Source: Chrysaora quinquecirrha (Eukaryota > Cnidaria > Scyphozoa > Semaeostomeae > Pelagiidae). From it: a stretch of 64,000 bases of DNA. The notes below the pieces were generated by a model. The model saw only the letters and a program-made list of their open reading frames with translations. It was not told the origin of the DNA and did not search any database. The stretch spans positions 1,003,741 to 1,067,740 of the forward strand of contig JACTAT010000011.1 in the NCBI GenBank assembly GCA_014526335.1, written 5' to 3'. Positions 32,270 to 43,460 of this stretch are shown here, one piece after another (within the stretch, counting starts at the first letter, position 1; the number at the start of each line of letters is the position of its first letter). A program made the position numbers and the translations under genes.

Positions 32270-33046
32270 GTTTTTGGCAAACATTCGTGAATTAAGAGAT
32301 ATTCGCGGCCATAAAACACCACTTTTCATGCTCAGTACGTGTAACTGATATATGTACAGTTGTTTGATATGAAATGGTGATCGTGACAAAGAAGCCCTGT
32401 CAATTTTCTCTTTCGCACCCTCCATTTCCCACACAGCCTCCAACAATTCATTGGATTTTTTGGTTCCTTTATTTAGAATGAACTCATACAAAGACGTGTC
32501 GCCCTTTGATGACTGGGCTTTTGCAAATGCCAGTAGATGCACACGAGAATGGATGTTATTTTTTACTATGACGTTTGAAACTTGTAAGTTTGATAATTGC
32601 TTCTTCTTCTTCGTAGCTCTGCAATGCTTTGCCTTGGTAGCTTAACCTGTTTTGGGGGCAGGTACATGCTCCAGATGATTTTCACTAGTAACAAAGTCAG
32701 CATCCTCTTTAATACAATACAGGAACACAGTATGAGAGCCCAAATGACCAGAGAAATTGAGCACAATCTTGTGCTGATTATAGAAATGAATTTTGACTTT
32801 CTTCCACCTCTGCAGCTTACTGAGAAGCACACACATATGAAAATGCACGCCATCTTCCTAGTGGTTCTCCAGTGAGCAAACCCATTGGATAATTCTAGTA
32901 GCCGTGATGTCTTCAAAAGCCTTCACAACAGCATCAGCGAATGATTGCCGGTTAAAAACTTCAGTGTCTGCTTGACTGTACGTTATGAGATACACTTTCA
33001 TTACTTCATCTGTAAGAACATTGGATGGATTCTGTGCATTAGCCAT
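32270..33046 (-). pseudogene. HUH-endonuclease Rep-like protein remnant
   Basis: One minus-strand frame with two in-frame stops (near 32855 and 32640) shows the three rolling-circle replication motifs in order: YLITYSQAD (motif I), GVHFHMCVLL with the HFH metal site (motif II), and YCIKED with the nicking Tyr and Lys (motif III, YxxK). These Rep-type nucleases cut and join single-stranded DNA at a hairpin origin; they occur in CRESS-DNA replicons, and related genes are scattered in cnidarian genomes. A basic linker (ATKKKKQ) and LYEFILNKG follow, but the superfamily-3 helicase expected next is absent: the frame is lost near 32380, with only EHEKWCFMAANI visible in another frame. The start at MANAQNPSN is plausible. 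It is broken and not functional. Confidence 0.68.
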
Positions 33047-33615
33047 GATCTATTTGCTTAAACTCAACAATTGACTTCTCTAACGGAATAGTGACTCTAG
33101 AAATTTTAAATTAACCGCCGTTTCATAGCCTCTATCTCATTTCATTAATATAAAACAATTTCGTAGTCAAGAAAACCTTTATATTATAGTAAATATACCT
33201 AATTGTTGCAGGAAATGCAGAATTTCCGAGACAATGCCTCTACACATATGACCAAGTATTCCCATTTTTTCAACACAACAAATATTTGCATACCCTTTAC
33301 ACATTAATGAAATGTTTTTCCCTACATCTGAATAGATACACTGGAACACATAAATGGCTAAAACTGCCTTATGACATTTTCTTCAATTCAACTCTACTGT
33401 GTTTTTTCGCATAACAATAACAGATATAGGGCTTTCCCGACATATGTACGATCGAGATGATGTATTTTACTTATATAATTACTCATATCAGAAAATGGTA
33501 ACATATGTTACATTTATTTTCATTTTCTACCCGGAGGAACGTTGAAATTGGCGCAAAAATTAATGAAATTGCCAATTATGACGTCAAATAGACGATTTTT
33601 CGGATCGTAACTATC

Positions 33616-33795
33616 AGAAAAACCTCCCCTCCCCCCTCAAACAATGTTGAAACTATTGAAGATTCTGTTAGCAGTCTTGCGCAGCTGGCTTGGCAGGATA
33701 TTACACCCCTAGACAACATTGTTCGAGGGGGAGAAGGGGGGAGGTGATGCGAGAGCAGACAGCCGAATTCAATTTTAGCACAGGCGTTCCAACAC
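33616..33795. repeat. Hairpin-bearing direct repeat, copy 2
   Basis: Same arrangement as copy 1: left arm from 33622, GGATATTACACC at about 33696-33707, right arm 33715-33745. It is closer to a perfect palindrome than copy 1 (AACAATGTT against AACATTGTT). Confidence 0.75.
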
Positions 33796-34730
33796 CTTTA
33801 GGCCATTTAAGTTCAATTACAAAAAATATAAAATAGCCTACCATACTGCAGTGCTGATGGGTTGTTATTTTGACGACAGTGTGCTCTCTGGCAGGCAAAA
33901 AAAAGGCTCCAGGTAATATTGCTAGGTTTGATGTATTTTAATGTGTATTCCTGGAAACAAACATCATCTGATCGCAGTAAGACTGAAACCCAAGGACCAT
34001 GGAAAAAATATTAATTTTGGTTTTGTTTGAAATGAAATGTCGTGCTTTTTCAGTTACATTTCTAGGACCATTACTGACGTTTCTGTTTCCCATCCTTTAA
34101 GCCCTAATAAGACAGAATAGTTTTCTGTGAAACGAATATCATCTTGATTCCTGAAATGATAATATTTATTCACAAAGTTTCCCAAAGCCAAACATTATTT
34201 TGACACAAATTGAAAGTGTAACTTCAGGAGAATGTAACATTCTCAGGGGCTGTTTACATGAACCTCGACTGAACGGACTGGCCTGTGTAAATGGGCTAGC
34301 TCGGCAAGCTAAGCTGGCATTTTCAAACAAATACATGGAGAATGCTAGCCCAGTCTGCAAACTCTTTTGCTATAGTTTTTGATTGAACTTTCTTAATTTC
34401 ACAAAAACAAAACATTATCGACTTCTTATTTCAAGGCCATGTGAATTTTGGTAAATTTTTGCATTCAACCGCATATTTAGTTTGTTTTCATAAAGGGCTT
34501 GCATTAAAACAAACAAAATATCTTTAAGTTATGACTTTGCTGGCTCTCCTTCGTTTTTACTCTCTTGATTTAAGAGCATTTTGAGGTTGCTATTTAAAAT
34601 TTACAGCCATTTACCAATTTAGAAGCAGCCAGGGAAGCCGAAAACAGGTTGACACTTGGATCCTATGCAAAAACTTTCATCTCTGATAACCAGGAGCCTG
34701 CTCCATGTAATCGGCCCCTAAAGGGGATAT
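33796..34730. other. No recognised gene
   Basis: AT-rich. A segment starting CAGGGGCTGTTTACATGAAC at about 34242 looks like the start of a MITE, but I could not pair it with a clear second end. Confidence 0.35.
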
Positions 34731-34734
34731 CCCT

Positions 34735-35848
34735 TTCAAGTTTTTATGAATATAGACATTTGTTTACTTGTACTCTGCTTTGCTTTTCAACAAAATCTAT
34801 AGACATATCATGGAATAAATAATCAACTTTGTTGTCTTCTAGTGAATCTTTGTAGTTCTAAAGGGAGATGATAAATAATCAGATAGAATAGCACACTACT
34901 AAATTACTTGATTGGATGCCTAAGAAAAATTACCTGGTACTTACTAAAAGTACTTCCTTCATCTGTGGACACAACATTTAGTCTACAAGATGATTTCTCA
35001 TCCGAGTTGATGGGGTCAGTAAGAAATGTTCTTTGTCTAGTTTTGGAATTAGTTTAGGTTTCTTACTGTTCACTAACATAGAATAACAAAGTTTTATCAT
35101 ATAGTGGTTGATATGCAAAAGCATAGTCAACTAAGTTGGCCCCATTATTTGTAAGGCATGTCAGGTTACCTATCTTGTCTCCAAATTTGCGTCCATTTAG
35201 GATTCTCAAATTCGCGGATCTACATAGATTTATTAGCTGATATCTATGACTATTGGGGTCGCCTTGATCGATCTTTGCAGGAAGTTACCCAAATTAGAAA
35301 TGCTTGTTTCATCAAAATTCGAGTGTTTAGAATGTGGTAAATGGTCAGGTAAGCATTTTGTGCCAGCATAAAAGTTGCCTATTATCATAATTTCACCAGT
35401 TGAAGAAGAGTGATTAATAATGTTGTCTACTAAATCGTCAAATATGTCATTTGAAAAAACTTAGAATCAAAAGGTGGTATGTATATTTCATTTTTTTTGA
35501 TATTATTTAAGTATTTGCTAAATACATCTTTATCTATTTCCAACCAGCCATATTTTTGTTGATTTTTGAAACTTTAATGTCGTTTTGTAGATAAAATTTG
35601 CAGTATATTAAGATTCCACCAGAACTTCTTCCAGAGGAGCTTTTATGCATTTTATTAGGTGGTACCTCAATATGGAAAAAATGTGGGACATTTTTGTTAT
35701 GTGAGCACAACCATGTTTTGGTAAAAATGTTGATATCATTTGTCAGAAGTTGTGATTCAAGATCAAAGATTTTGCATCCATAATTGTTATGTAAACCATG
35801 GATGTTAAGATGGCTAATTGTAAAATCCAAGGGGGATCTTATTGTCAT
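34735..35848 (-). pseudogene. LINE ORF2 endonuclease (EEP) remnant
   Basis: The frame 35848-35534 has ISHLNIHGL, FDLESQLLTNDINIFTKTWL and SSGGILIYCK, matching the start of the exonuclease-endonuclease-phosphatase domain that nicks target DNA. Further downstream, in shifted frames, appear EIMIIGNF (GDFN block), KIGNLTCLTNNG, ANLVDYAFAYQP and EDNKVDYLFHD, which are late EEP and linker sequence. Several frameshifts and stops make it inactive. The catalytic Glu of the usual ..TETW is replaced by Lys in TKTW. Confidence 0.68.
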
Positions 35849-36019
35849 TATCTGCTATCAGTGGGGTAGAGTACGAAGCCAGCAAATGGAAAGAAAATGG
35901 CTGTTAAGGGGTTGATTAGAGCGTTTTTTCTTTCATTTTATTAATATATCTATATTTTTTTAGGGGATAAAATTTTATTAAAATGAAGTGATTACCAAAC
36001 TGAGTAAATCTTTTCTCTT

Positions 36020-39000
36020 GCATGTCCAAAGATTTGATTTCAGTAATAAAAGTTCTAAATTCGACGCAATCCAGATGTTTCTCATCAGATATCATTCTTG
36101 AGTTGATACCAGGGTGGTTCATGATTCCAATTAAATTGTTCCAAGGTCTTTCTTTGCATAATTTGACAAGGAAGTCATTAGCAGCCAAGATCTTTTTCTG
36201 CTGGTTGTCAGCTCTTCAAAGAATCGCTGAGAAAACCAAATCGGCATTTGGGGATTTCGTTTTAAGTGCTTTTATTGTTGTGTTGAGATATTCCGTGAAT
36301 TGCTCTTCAGATGCAAATTCTTTATCATTTGTCCCAAGGTGTATCAATATTTTCCTCGCATTTGGAAATTCAATGTTAGCAAGAGTTCTTTGCAAGTTCT
36401 GTAGGGTCGCACATCTCACTTTTGTGACAGGGGACGGAAATCTTTTAGATGAAATCTATCTTATATTCGAGTCTCCTATTAATAAACTCTTGTTCGAACA
36501 ATCTTGTTTCCTTTATTTGCAAATGTTGAGGTTGGTTAGGAGGGTTTGATGAGACAGTTAAGGATTGGACTATTTTGTTGTGCTGTGGGATTGTGAAACT
36601 AAGGTTGTGGGTATGTGTTTGCCTGTATTGTTTTAAATTGTAGGATGGTCCAGGTGGAGGGATCGTAGTAGTAGATGCTGATGCTGCAACAGATGAATAC
36701 GATTATTTGTCTGTGGCAGGTGAGAGAATTTATTGTTTACTTGATGGTTTAGGGTGGGTTGGGATGAGATAGGTTGGTGTTGCATAGTGAATGGATCGAG
36801 CTGATTTGGGATGGTGTCCTTGTGGAATGATATGGCTTCTTCTATGCTTTAAGAGACACTTTTCGCAATTTTACTTTCCAACTTGTTGATTTTCTGATTC
36901 AGGTCTTCATGTGTCTGGTTGATATGTTCTTTGCATTGATTGCCTATTGATCTTATGTTTGAGGTATTGTCGTTAATGTTTGATTTTAGAGATTAAAATG
37001 CTTTTTCCACTTTTTTTTATTATCATTAATCAAATTTACTATTTATTGAGCATGTCATATTTTTCTTCTAGGAAATGCATTTCAATTGACATTTTTTTAA
37101 TTCAGCAGCAATTGAATCTAGTTTCTGAAGTGAAGATTTAAAGTCATTAATTAGCCTGCGCGCAGACAAAGACACTTTCAAGAGTGTAGAGTCTGCGAAT
37201 TAAAGTCCAAAAGCTTGTTACGCTGACTCAGCAAAAGCATAACCTCGATATCACGAGAAGTCGTGCTCAAATAACCCCTGCAAATTGTTTTTGTAATGGA
37301 GGACGTTATGAAGGCTGTTGGCTGTTGTTACCAAGGGAGAAAGAAGTTCAAAACGATGGCTTTATCTCATGTTTCAACATACAACTTGAATGAAACCTTG
37401 TTATGTGACTCTGTTAAAAGGAAAACGTATCTTTAAAACCCTGAAGCATGTCCTTCAGATGCTTCGAAAGAAAGGCCTAGGCCTACTGTCTGTAGTAGGC
37501 CGCCCACACTGTGGCTTGGCAGTCCTGGACTTTTAGGCCACGACTCCGACTGAATAGCGTGATATTATGGCAGAGCAAGGAAATGTTTTTTATACTTTTC
37601 TAAGGGAATTAGTCAAATCTTTAGTTTTAAAAGCTTGCAACCTTTTTACGAAATCTGTTGTTTTGAGATAGATGTGTCATGCAGAGTGTGGCTGAGGACT
37701 GAGGTGTGAGGTCCAGAACTCCATACATGCTTTTTACTGGTATCTCTGTAAGACACTATATGTATCCCTGCCCCTGCTACTTCAGTTTAAAAAGGATATT
37801 CCCATTCCCTCTTCTTTCCACCCCATCCTCCCTTAGGGGACTGTAAAGTATGCATTCAAGAATTTTCAAGTAGAATTATTCAAAACTAGACTATGACATA
37901 TGTATAGCAAATTTTGTCTCAATGTACACATACTTTGCAAGCAAGGCTTTTACTATGTGCTTAGGGGCTATTACTGAATTTGTTACTGGAAATGCTGGTC
38001 AGAGTCAGGTAAGAATAAATAATAAATGCAAAGTCTTTCTCAATTTTTCTAATTTGCTGATTATTTGCTCATCTTTACATCATAAAAGGCTTGACCAGCA
38101 TAGTAAAAAAGAACCACATTACATTGAAACACCATTAGTCTTTCACAAAACCATATAAACAAGACCAGTAGCGTTAGAATGCTTGAATGGAAAAAATAGA
38201 AGTCAGATTTTCGTAAAGATTCCTTTGCAACACCCATAAACTCTAAGTAAGTGAGCAACACAACACCGTGTTTTTAAGTTCATCTTGCAGAAGAAGAAAC
38301 TTGCAGCAAGAACCTGCTCAGAAGGCTTCTTGTAATCATTATCATACTATTGAATACCTACAAAGATCACATTCACACAATGTTGTCTGACTTTCTGACT
38401 CTGCTTTCTGTTGGGTTAAATTTCATCAGGTTTTAACATAATAACAATGTTTTAGGCCGAGTCTTGGCTCAGCAAAAAATTGTTATAATCTACTTCTTAG
38501 GTGTTGTTAGTCCTGAAAAATATGTAGGTTGAAACACTCAAGACCATCCAACATAGGAAAGGAGGAGGCAGGGACAACAGGTTGCAATGTGAAATTTAGA
38601 AATTTACGAAAAAGTAGGAGCAGAGTAGTATTGTGCTCAATATGTATGGATAGTTTGGAAACAGATTGGGGTACAGTTCAGGGCATTAGGTTGTCTTAAA
38701 TTAGATGTCTGTTCTTGCTAATTATAGCCACGGATACAATGAAAAGTGTTTGCCTCAAAAAAACATAAGGTTCACATAGCAAGATATCCAATCCAGCATC
38801 CTTACATTACATCTATCCAGTTCAATCAAGGCAGGACAGTTCTGCTTGTGTTTTGATTGTTTATATTAGGCATATTCGGAGGTCATCATTTGTACAGTGA
38901 GAGGACATCCCAATCCTCTGATTCCTGTAGCAGATATAGGCTGACAGGGCAGGCCAGACAACTCAGTTGCTTCTAAGAGTGGTACACCTTCAAATCTAGA

Positions 39001-40192
39001 TATCTTAGGCCCATCACCAACTGCAAAGATATGATTAATTAGCTAAGAGGATTTAGCTAAAATTTTCTTCGAATCATCTTCTTGAAAGCTTTTCATGCTT
39101 GAAAGAAATTCCAAAATACATTCATCCATCATTTAACATCCATTTCTCTTTCCTGAAAGTTGAAAGTCCCATCACAGCAAGTCTTCTAAGCCCTCGCTGT
39201 CACCGAGGTCGAAAATTCCTCTGCGCAAACGATCAACACGCAAAATTTCTCAAGCCACCGCTTATCATTGTCCATACAAACCAATCAAATTCCTAGCTGC
39301 CTGGCGAAAAACTGCCAGGTGATTTTATTGGTCAAAAAACAATAGAATAACAAAAGAAAAGCTTTTGAAAACAATAGCCATTATTTTGGAAACAAGGCGG
39401 GAACAAGCTTTTGGATTTTAATTCGCAGACTCTACACTCTTGAAATTGTCCGAGTCTGCCCGCAGGCTAGTCATTAATAAGCGTTACTTTCCTATCCTTG
39501 ACACAGTTTTGTAGTTGATTAAACATTTCGGGAATCTTCCTTTGAAAATTGTTATTGTTATTTACATTTTCATTCTCATTATCGGAATTTTCTGGTAGAC
39601 TTCTGTTTTCATCATGTAAAATATTTTTTTTCATTTCTGTGGCTGGTCCTGCGATGTTGATAGGTACTTCCTCCTCACTCAGGTTAGATTTGAACACTTT
39701 CATGCAATCCGTGTCGCCCGACAGTTCTTTTAATAAATTAGACTTGTTCTCTTCATCTAATTTTAATAAAATGTCGTAATATGATTTGATCAATTCAATT
39801 AGATGCTTTGATAATCCTTGGACTACTATTCTGTGCTTTTCAGGGAAAATTCTGATAGAAACGTTGAGCACAGCTTGATTGACATTGGTTAATGAACTAA
39901 AGAAAATACTCCAGTTGTATTCTTTGATTTCAATTCTAAAGTCTTTCTTATTTTCAAAAAAGTCTAAAAATTCATCTTGGACTTTATTAATCTCTATGCT
40001 CTCAGGTAAGACTGTAAATAAATCAGTAGCTTGCGACTTACTTGCAATATGGTGATATTCTTTTACGATTTTACCAATGAAATCCTTGAGTAACTTTTCT
40101 CTTTTTATCCATTTTTCGTTCTTATCAATTCCATTTTTCCAAAAAACTTTAACAATGACATCTTCATCGATGACATTTACTATTTTTTCCAT
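36020..40192 (-). pseudogene. LINE ORF1 with coiled coil and SGNH esterase
   Basis: The 240-residue N-terminal frame (40192-39470) starts MEKIVNVIDEDV and ends in an Asn-rich linker. After the inserted element is skipped, it continues INDFKSSLQKLDSIAAELKK, a coiled coil. Around 36419-36216 the frame reads KILIHLGTNDKEFASEEQF, the HxGxND block of GDSL/SGNH hydrolases found in ORF1 of some CR1 and L2 clade LINEs. ORF1 proteins bind element RNA; the esterase role is not settled. The linker between coil and esterase has stops. Confidence 0.66.
37152..39469. mobile_element. 2.3-kb non-autonomous TIR element with 9-bp target duplication (MULE-like)
   Basis: The terminal inverted repeats begin TAGCCTGCGCGCAGAC and extend about 65 bp (shared AGAGTGTAGAGTCTGCGAAT). 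GTCATTAAT flanks both sides (37143-37151 and 39470-39478). A 9-bp duplication with long inverted repeats fits Mutator-like elements; an 8-bp reading (hAT or P) is less good. I see no transposase inside. Confidence 0.82.
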
Positions 40193-41089
40193 TTGCTGAC
40201 ATGTACTATTAATCTATTTTAGTTCATTTTGTTTTTTTTTTCAGAGCGAAAAATTTTACAACTGTACATCAAGCTGTCAGTTAAAAATGAATTCAAATGA
40301 ATTTTGTTATTCCTTTTATTGACAATTACAAACAATGTGTCAAAATCACCCATGGAAAGACACAAGCCAGAAAAGGAACAGACAGCAAGGCGAGAAACAG
40401 AGTTTCAGACCAAAAACTAATAATTGAAAAATGTACCATAAAGGTGTTTTCTAGGAGTAAAATATTGCAAAAATTTCTTTTTTGCACAATTTCATGCTTT
40501 TCAAATTTCACACTTTATTACCCATTTTTTTAAAAAACAATTATTAGAAGTACTTATGGTACACTGCTCGTTTTCTTGCTTCATTTATTTTAAACTTGTA
40601 GTTTGAGAAAAAGGGATTTTCAGTACTTATGCTCAATATGTTTCTATGATTTTATTTTCAGTTCCTCTGTAAAAGATATGCTACCTTATTTTTGGTTGAA
40701 TCATAATCGACTCCAGCATACTCTACTACTATTCTTCACCATGCACTGAACTACCAGCTTCTTTGCCAAAGCTAATGAACATATCTGCTTCTTATGGCCA
40801 CAACAGGCATTTGAAATAGCCAAACGTTTTCTCATTGGTCACTAATGACCTTGTTTAGCCATTTTTCAAGAGACTGAAAAAGTATGAACAAGAATCAAAA
40901 TCTATAATTCCTCTAAAACTGTAACAGTATTGCTTATAATAGGTCAAAATTTGAGAAGCTGGGATTTCAATTCAACATTCTCTGAGTCATTAAAGGCATC
41001 CTTAATTTGGAAATACCTGAAAAGGAAATGGCAAACCTTTGTATGCAGGGCAACAACAATTGCTTTTGTCAGTGGCTGTTACAACTCAA
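40193..41089. other. No recognised gene
   Basis: AT-rich sequence 5' of the LINE; only short chance ORFs. Confidence 0.35.
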
Positions 41090-42272
41090 AGTATCGCTAT
41101 TGCATTCTGTCTGTGTTATTTCAACATTTGAAGATGATTTGACTGAAATATGTCGCTGTATGATTATTTCAAAGGAGTAACAATAGCAGGTGATTTTCTC
41201 CCTCCTCAGCTCATTTACCAAGGGAAAACACAGAGAAGTATACCTAAGTATAATTTTCCAGCAGAATTTTATGTAACACAAACACCAATCATGGGGCATA
41301 TGAAAAGACTTTCTAGAACACATCCTCATTTCATGCATTGAACAGAAACGAAAATATCTCAATTTAAGTTTTCCTTGGCTGTTAATAATATGCAATTAAT
41401 TCAAGGCTAAATGGACAGAAAAAGTAAAAAAATTCTCAGAAAGTAAAATGGAAAAATGTTTGTTCTTTCCAGTAGTTGGACCAGTGATTTTCAGCAGCTG
41501 GACTTCACAGTCAATAAAAATTGCAAATATTTTCTTTGACAGGGGCTCAAACTTGGTTTTAGTCAAAAAAGAGCCAAAGAAATGAAGAAGGGTAAGAAAA
41601 ATGCCCCCTTATTCTATTTTTACATTTGGCTACTCTGTACCAAACCTCGATAAGGATTTCTACTGTAACTATTTTGGAAATAACGGTACTGAGATGATAC
41701 TTGGCAAGAACGCACACTACTATGCTCCGGCATTCCATGCTCTCACGTTAAATAATGAAGTCTGAGGAGATTGTTTGTATATGAGAGTCAATGGATATTA
41801 TAGAGGTCATGTATGCTGAAAGTTATTTAAAGTTGCACAGAGGTCATATACTCGAGTGGTTATCAGGTTTAGCTGATTGCACATACAGTACAAATATATG
41901 ATTTGTACATCCTTGAATTAATGTTATAGGTATCATTGTGTATGCCATGTATATGTGTACAAATTACCTCTCTATACTCTGCAAATTTATAAACTTTCAG
42001 CATATAGACCCTCTATCATACACATTGGCTCTTATATATTCTTAGATGCCAGAACATGGGTGCGTCCCTAGATGAAGGGAGCACACAAGCTGTAGCCCCA
42101 AACACTCTTTAGTTAAGGTAAGATAAGCTAATGAGTATAGTTAAATATATTGTAATTATGATATACAATCCTGCAAATGAAATTTCCGTCCTCGGTTATC
42201 CAAATTTTTTGCTTAACCAAACGACCCTCCATAAAATTGAGTTAAACCTGTTCAGATAATCAAGGATGTACT
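41090..42272 (+). pseudogene. pogo/Tigger-like transposase fragment and its 3' end
   Basis: The frame 41150-41341 reads GDFLPPQLIYQGKTQRSIP and KYNFPAEFYVTQTP, the core of the DDE domain of pogo/Tigger/jerky proteins (FLPMQLIYGGKT...P). The first catalytic Asp block and all later blocks are lost. Downstream at about 42188-42272, TTCAGATAATCAAGGATGTACTGT read in reverse starts ACAGTACATCCTTGATTATC, which resembles a pogo terminal repeat. The two may belong to one decayed copy. Confidence 0.5.
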
Positions 42273-42650
42273 GTGATAAAATTTTGACCATATTAGAAAA
42301 AATGATGACGTCAGCAAAATAAGTGCTCTGCAACAAAAAATTTTTGCACTAATATCATCCTGAATAGATTTTGGGAAAACTCAGGGAGTTTCATTGAGTA
42401 ACTCTCAGTGGTTTAGAAACTATGTGTGTAAGTTTCTACCCATGGGCCCATCCCCCCAGCCTGTGTAGCTTTAAACGCAAAATGGCAAAACTTAAGTGAA
42501 ATAATGATAGAAACGAATTACATTGTACGAAATAGCGCACAGCAACATAATGAAGCTATTGACAGTGTTCTTTTGATAGAACTGTTGGTTTGCAAGAAAA
42601 CACAGGCCAGATTTTTGTACCTAGGGTGAAAATATCAAGTAATGACACAT
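42273..42650. other. No recognised feature
   Basis: AT-rich spacer with no open frame of note and no repeat that I could pair. Confidence 0.3.
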
Positions 42651-43460
42651 CTAAAACAGTTTCTTGACCTTAACCATAATCTTAATTGTAGTTTTAATCA
42701 AATCCTTTATTTTTTATCTTGATCTTAATTTTAATCTTAATCTTAATCTTATTTGAACTTAATATTAGTCTTTCTCTTAAACATCTATCTCATATTAATA
42801 TTCATCTTAATTTCTGGTGTTAATCTTAATGTTTATCTTAATCTCCAACTTCAATGTTCTCTAAATCTAAATTTTTCAAATTAAAGAAACGTTAAATGGA
42901 GCTAAAGATGATCTGAACTGAAATCTTAAATTTGCAAACTGAAATTCAATTTCAATCAATTATAGCCTTAATCTTATTCTTAACGCTCATCTTTATTCAG
43001 ATATTTATCTAAGATCTCACTGAAAACAAAAATTTGTCTTAATGTTTTCCTAAATTTTATTTTTTTTCTGAAAATTAGTGTGCAACTTTTTAAGCTTCAG
43101 TCTAAATATTTTACTGAAACATGAAGTTAAACATAATGCTAAAATGAAAACAAATTTTCGATAAAAATTAGAAGTCAAATTAAAACTTAAATTAAAACGT
43201 ACTTAAAGTTGACAATGACAATCAAATAATAATGAAATATAAACAAATATGAATTGAAATAAAAAATGAAATTAAAGTTGAAGTGAAATCTTTTTCTCTT
43301 GGTCTACACTGCTTAAACTTGGAATTGAAATTAAAATTCATGATAATGTTACTGTTAATCTTAATCTGTTTTAAATCTTAATTTCAATACCCTACTTTTC
43401 AACTTTTAACATTTTAACTTAAATCAAACTTGAAGTGAACAGAATGAATCGAATTCTCCT
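42651..43460. repeat. Degenerate (CTTAAT)n tract with strand switch
   Basis: From 42651 to about 43020 the plus strand is rich in TCTTAATCTTAAT-type units. From about 43090 to 43280 it becomes rich in the complementary sense (ATTAAAACTTAAATTAAAA, AATGAAATTAAAGTTGAAGT). The pattern suggests an old simple repeat arranged as two inverted arms. Confidence 0.55.

Larger units (their letters stand above)
29891..33795. mobile_element. Unit with Rep-like and mariner-like remnants between 180-bp direct repeats
   Basis: Two 180-bp direct repeats (29891-30071 and 33616-33795) bound about 3.5 kb. Within lie a plus-strand Tc1/mariner-like remnant (30688-31550) and a minus-strand HUH Rep-like remnant (33046-32270). 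The repeats are very similar and each contains a long GC-rich inverted repeat with ATATTAC between the arms. The layout origin - rep - origin is what a tandem or integrated rolling-circle element would leave. A simpler alternative is two insertions of the same MITE. No target duplication was found. Confidence 0.5.
34735..40192 (-). mobile_element. CR1/L2-like LINE, 5' part, split by a DNA element
   Basis: Minus-strand pieces in element order: ORF1 N-terminus (40192-39470), coiled coil (37151 to about 36840), SGNH-esterase segment (about 36420-36020), ORF2 endonuclease (35848 to about 34740). The join 39470/37151 is exact apart from a 9-bp target duplication. The reverse transcriptase is not found. 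The 3' half is therefore lost, which is unusual because LINEs normally lose the 5' end. Confidence 0.75.

Noticed and set aside
30180..33600. Inverted TGACGTCATAATT-like sequences near both direct repeats as TIRs of the mariner element
   Set aside because: Only about 13 bases match, spacing to the repeats differs, and the motif is a common CRE-like palindrome.
36022..36549. 175-residue plus-strand ORF
   Set aside because: It is antisense to the SGNH-esterase segment of the LINE ORF1, which has the recognisable HLGTND motif.
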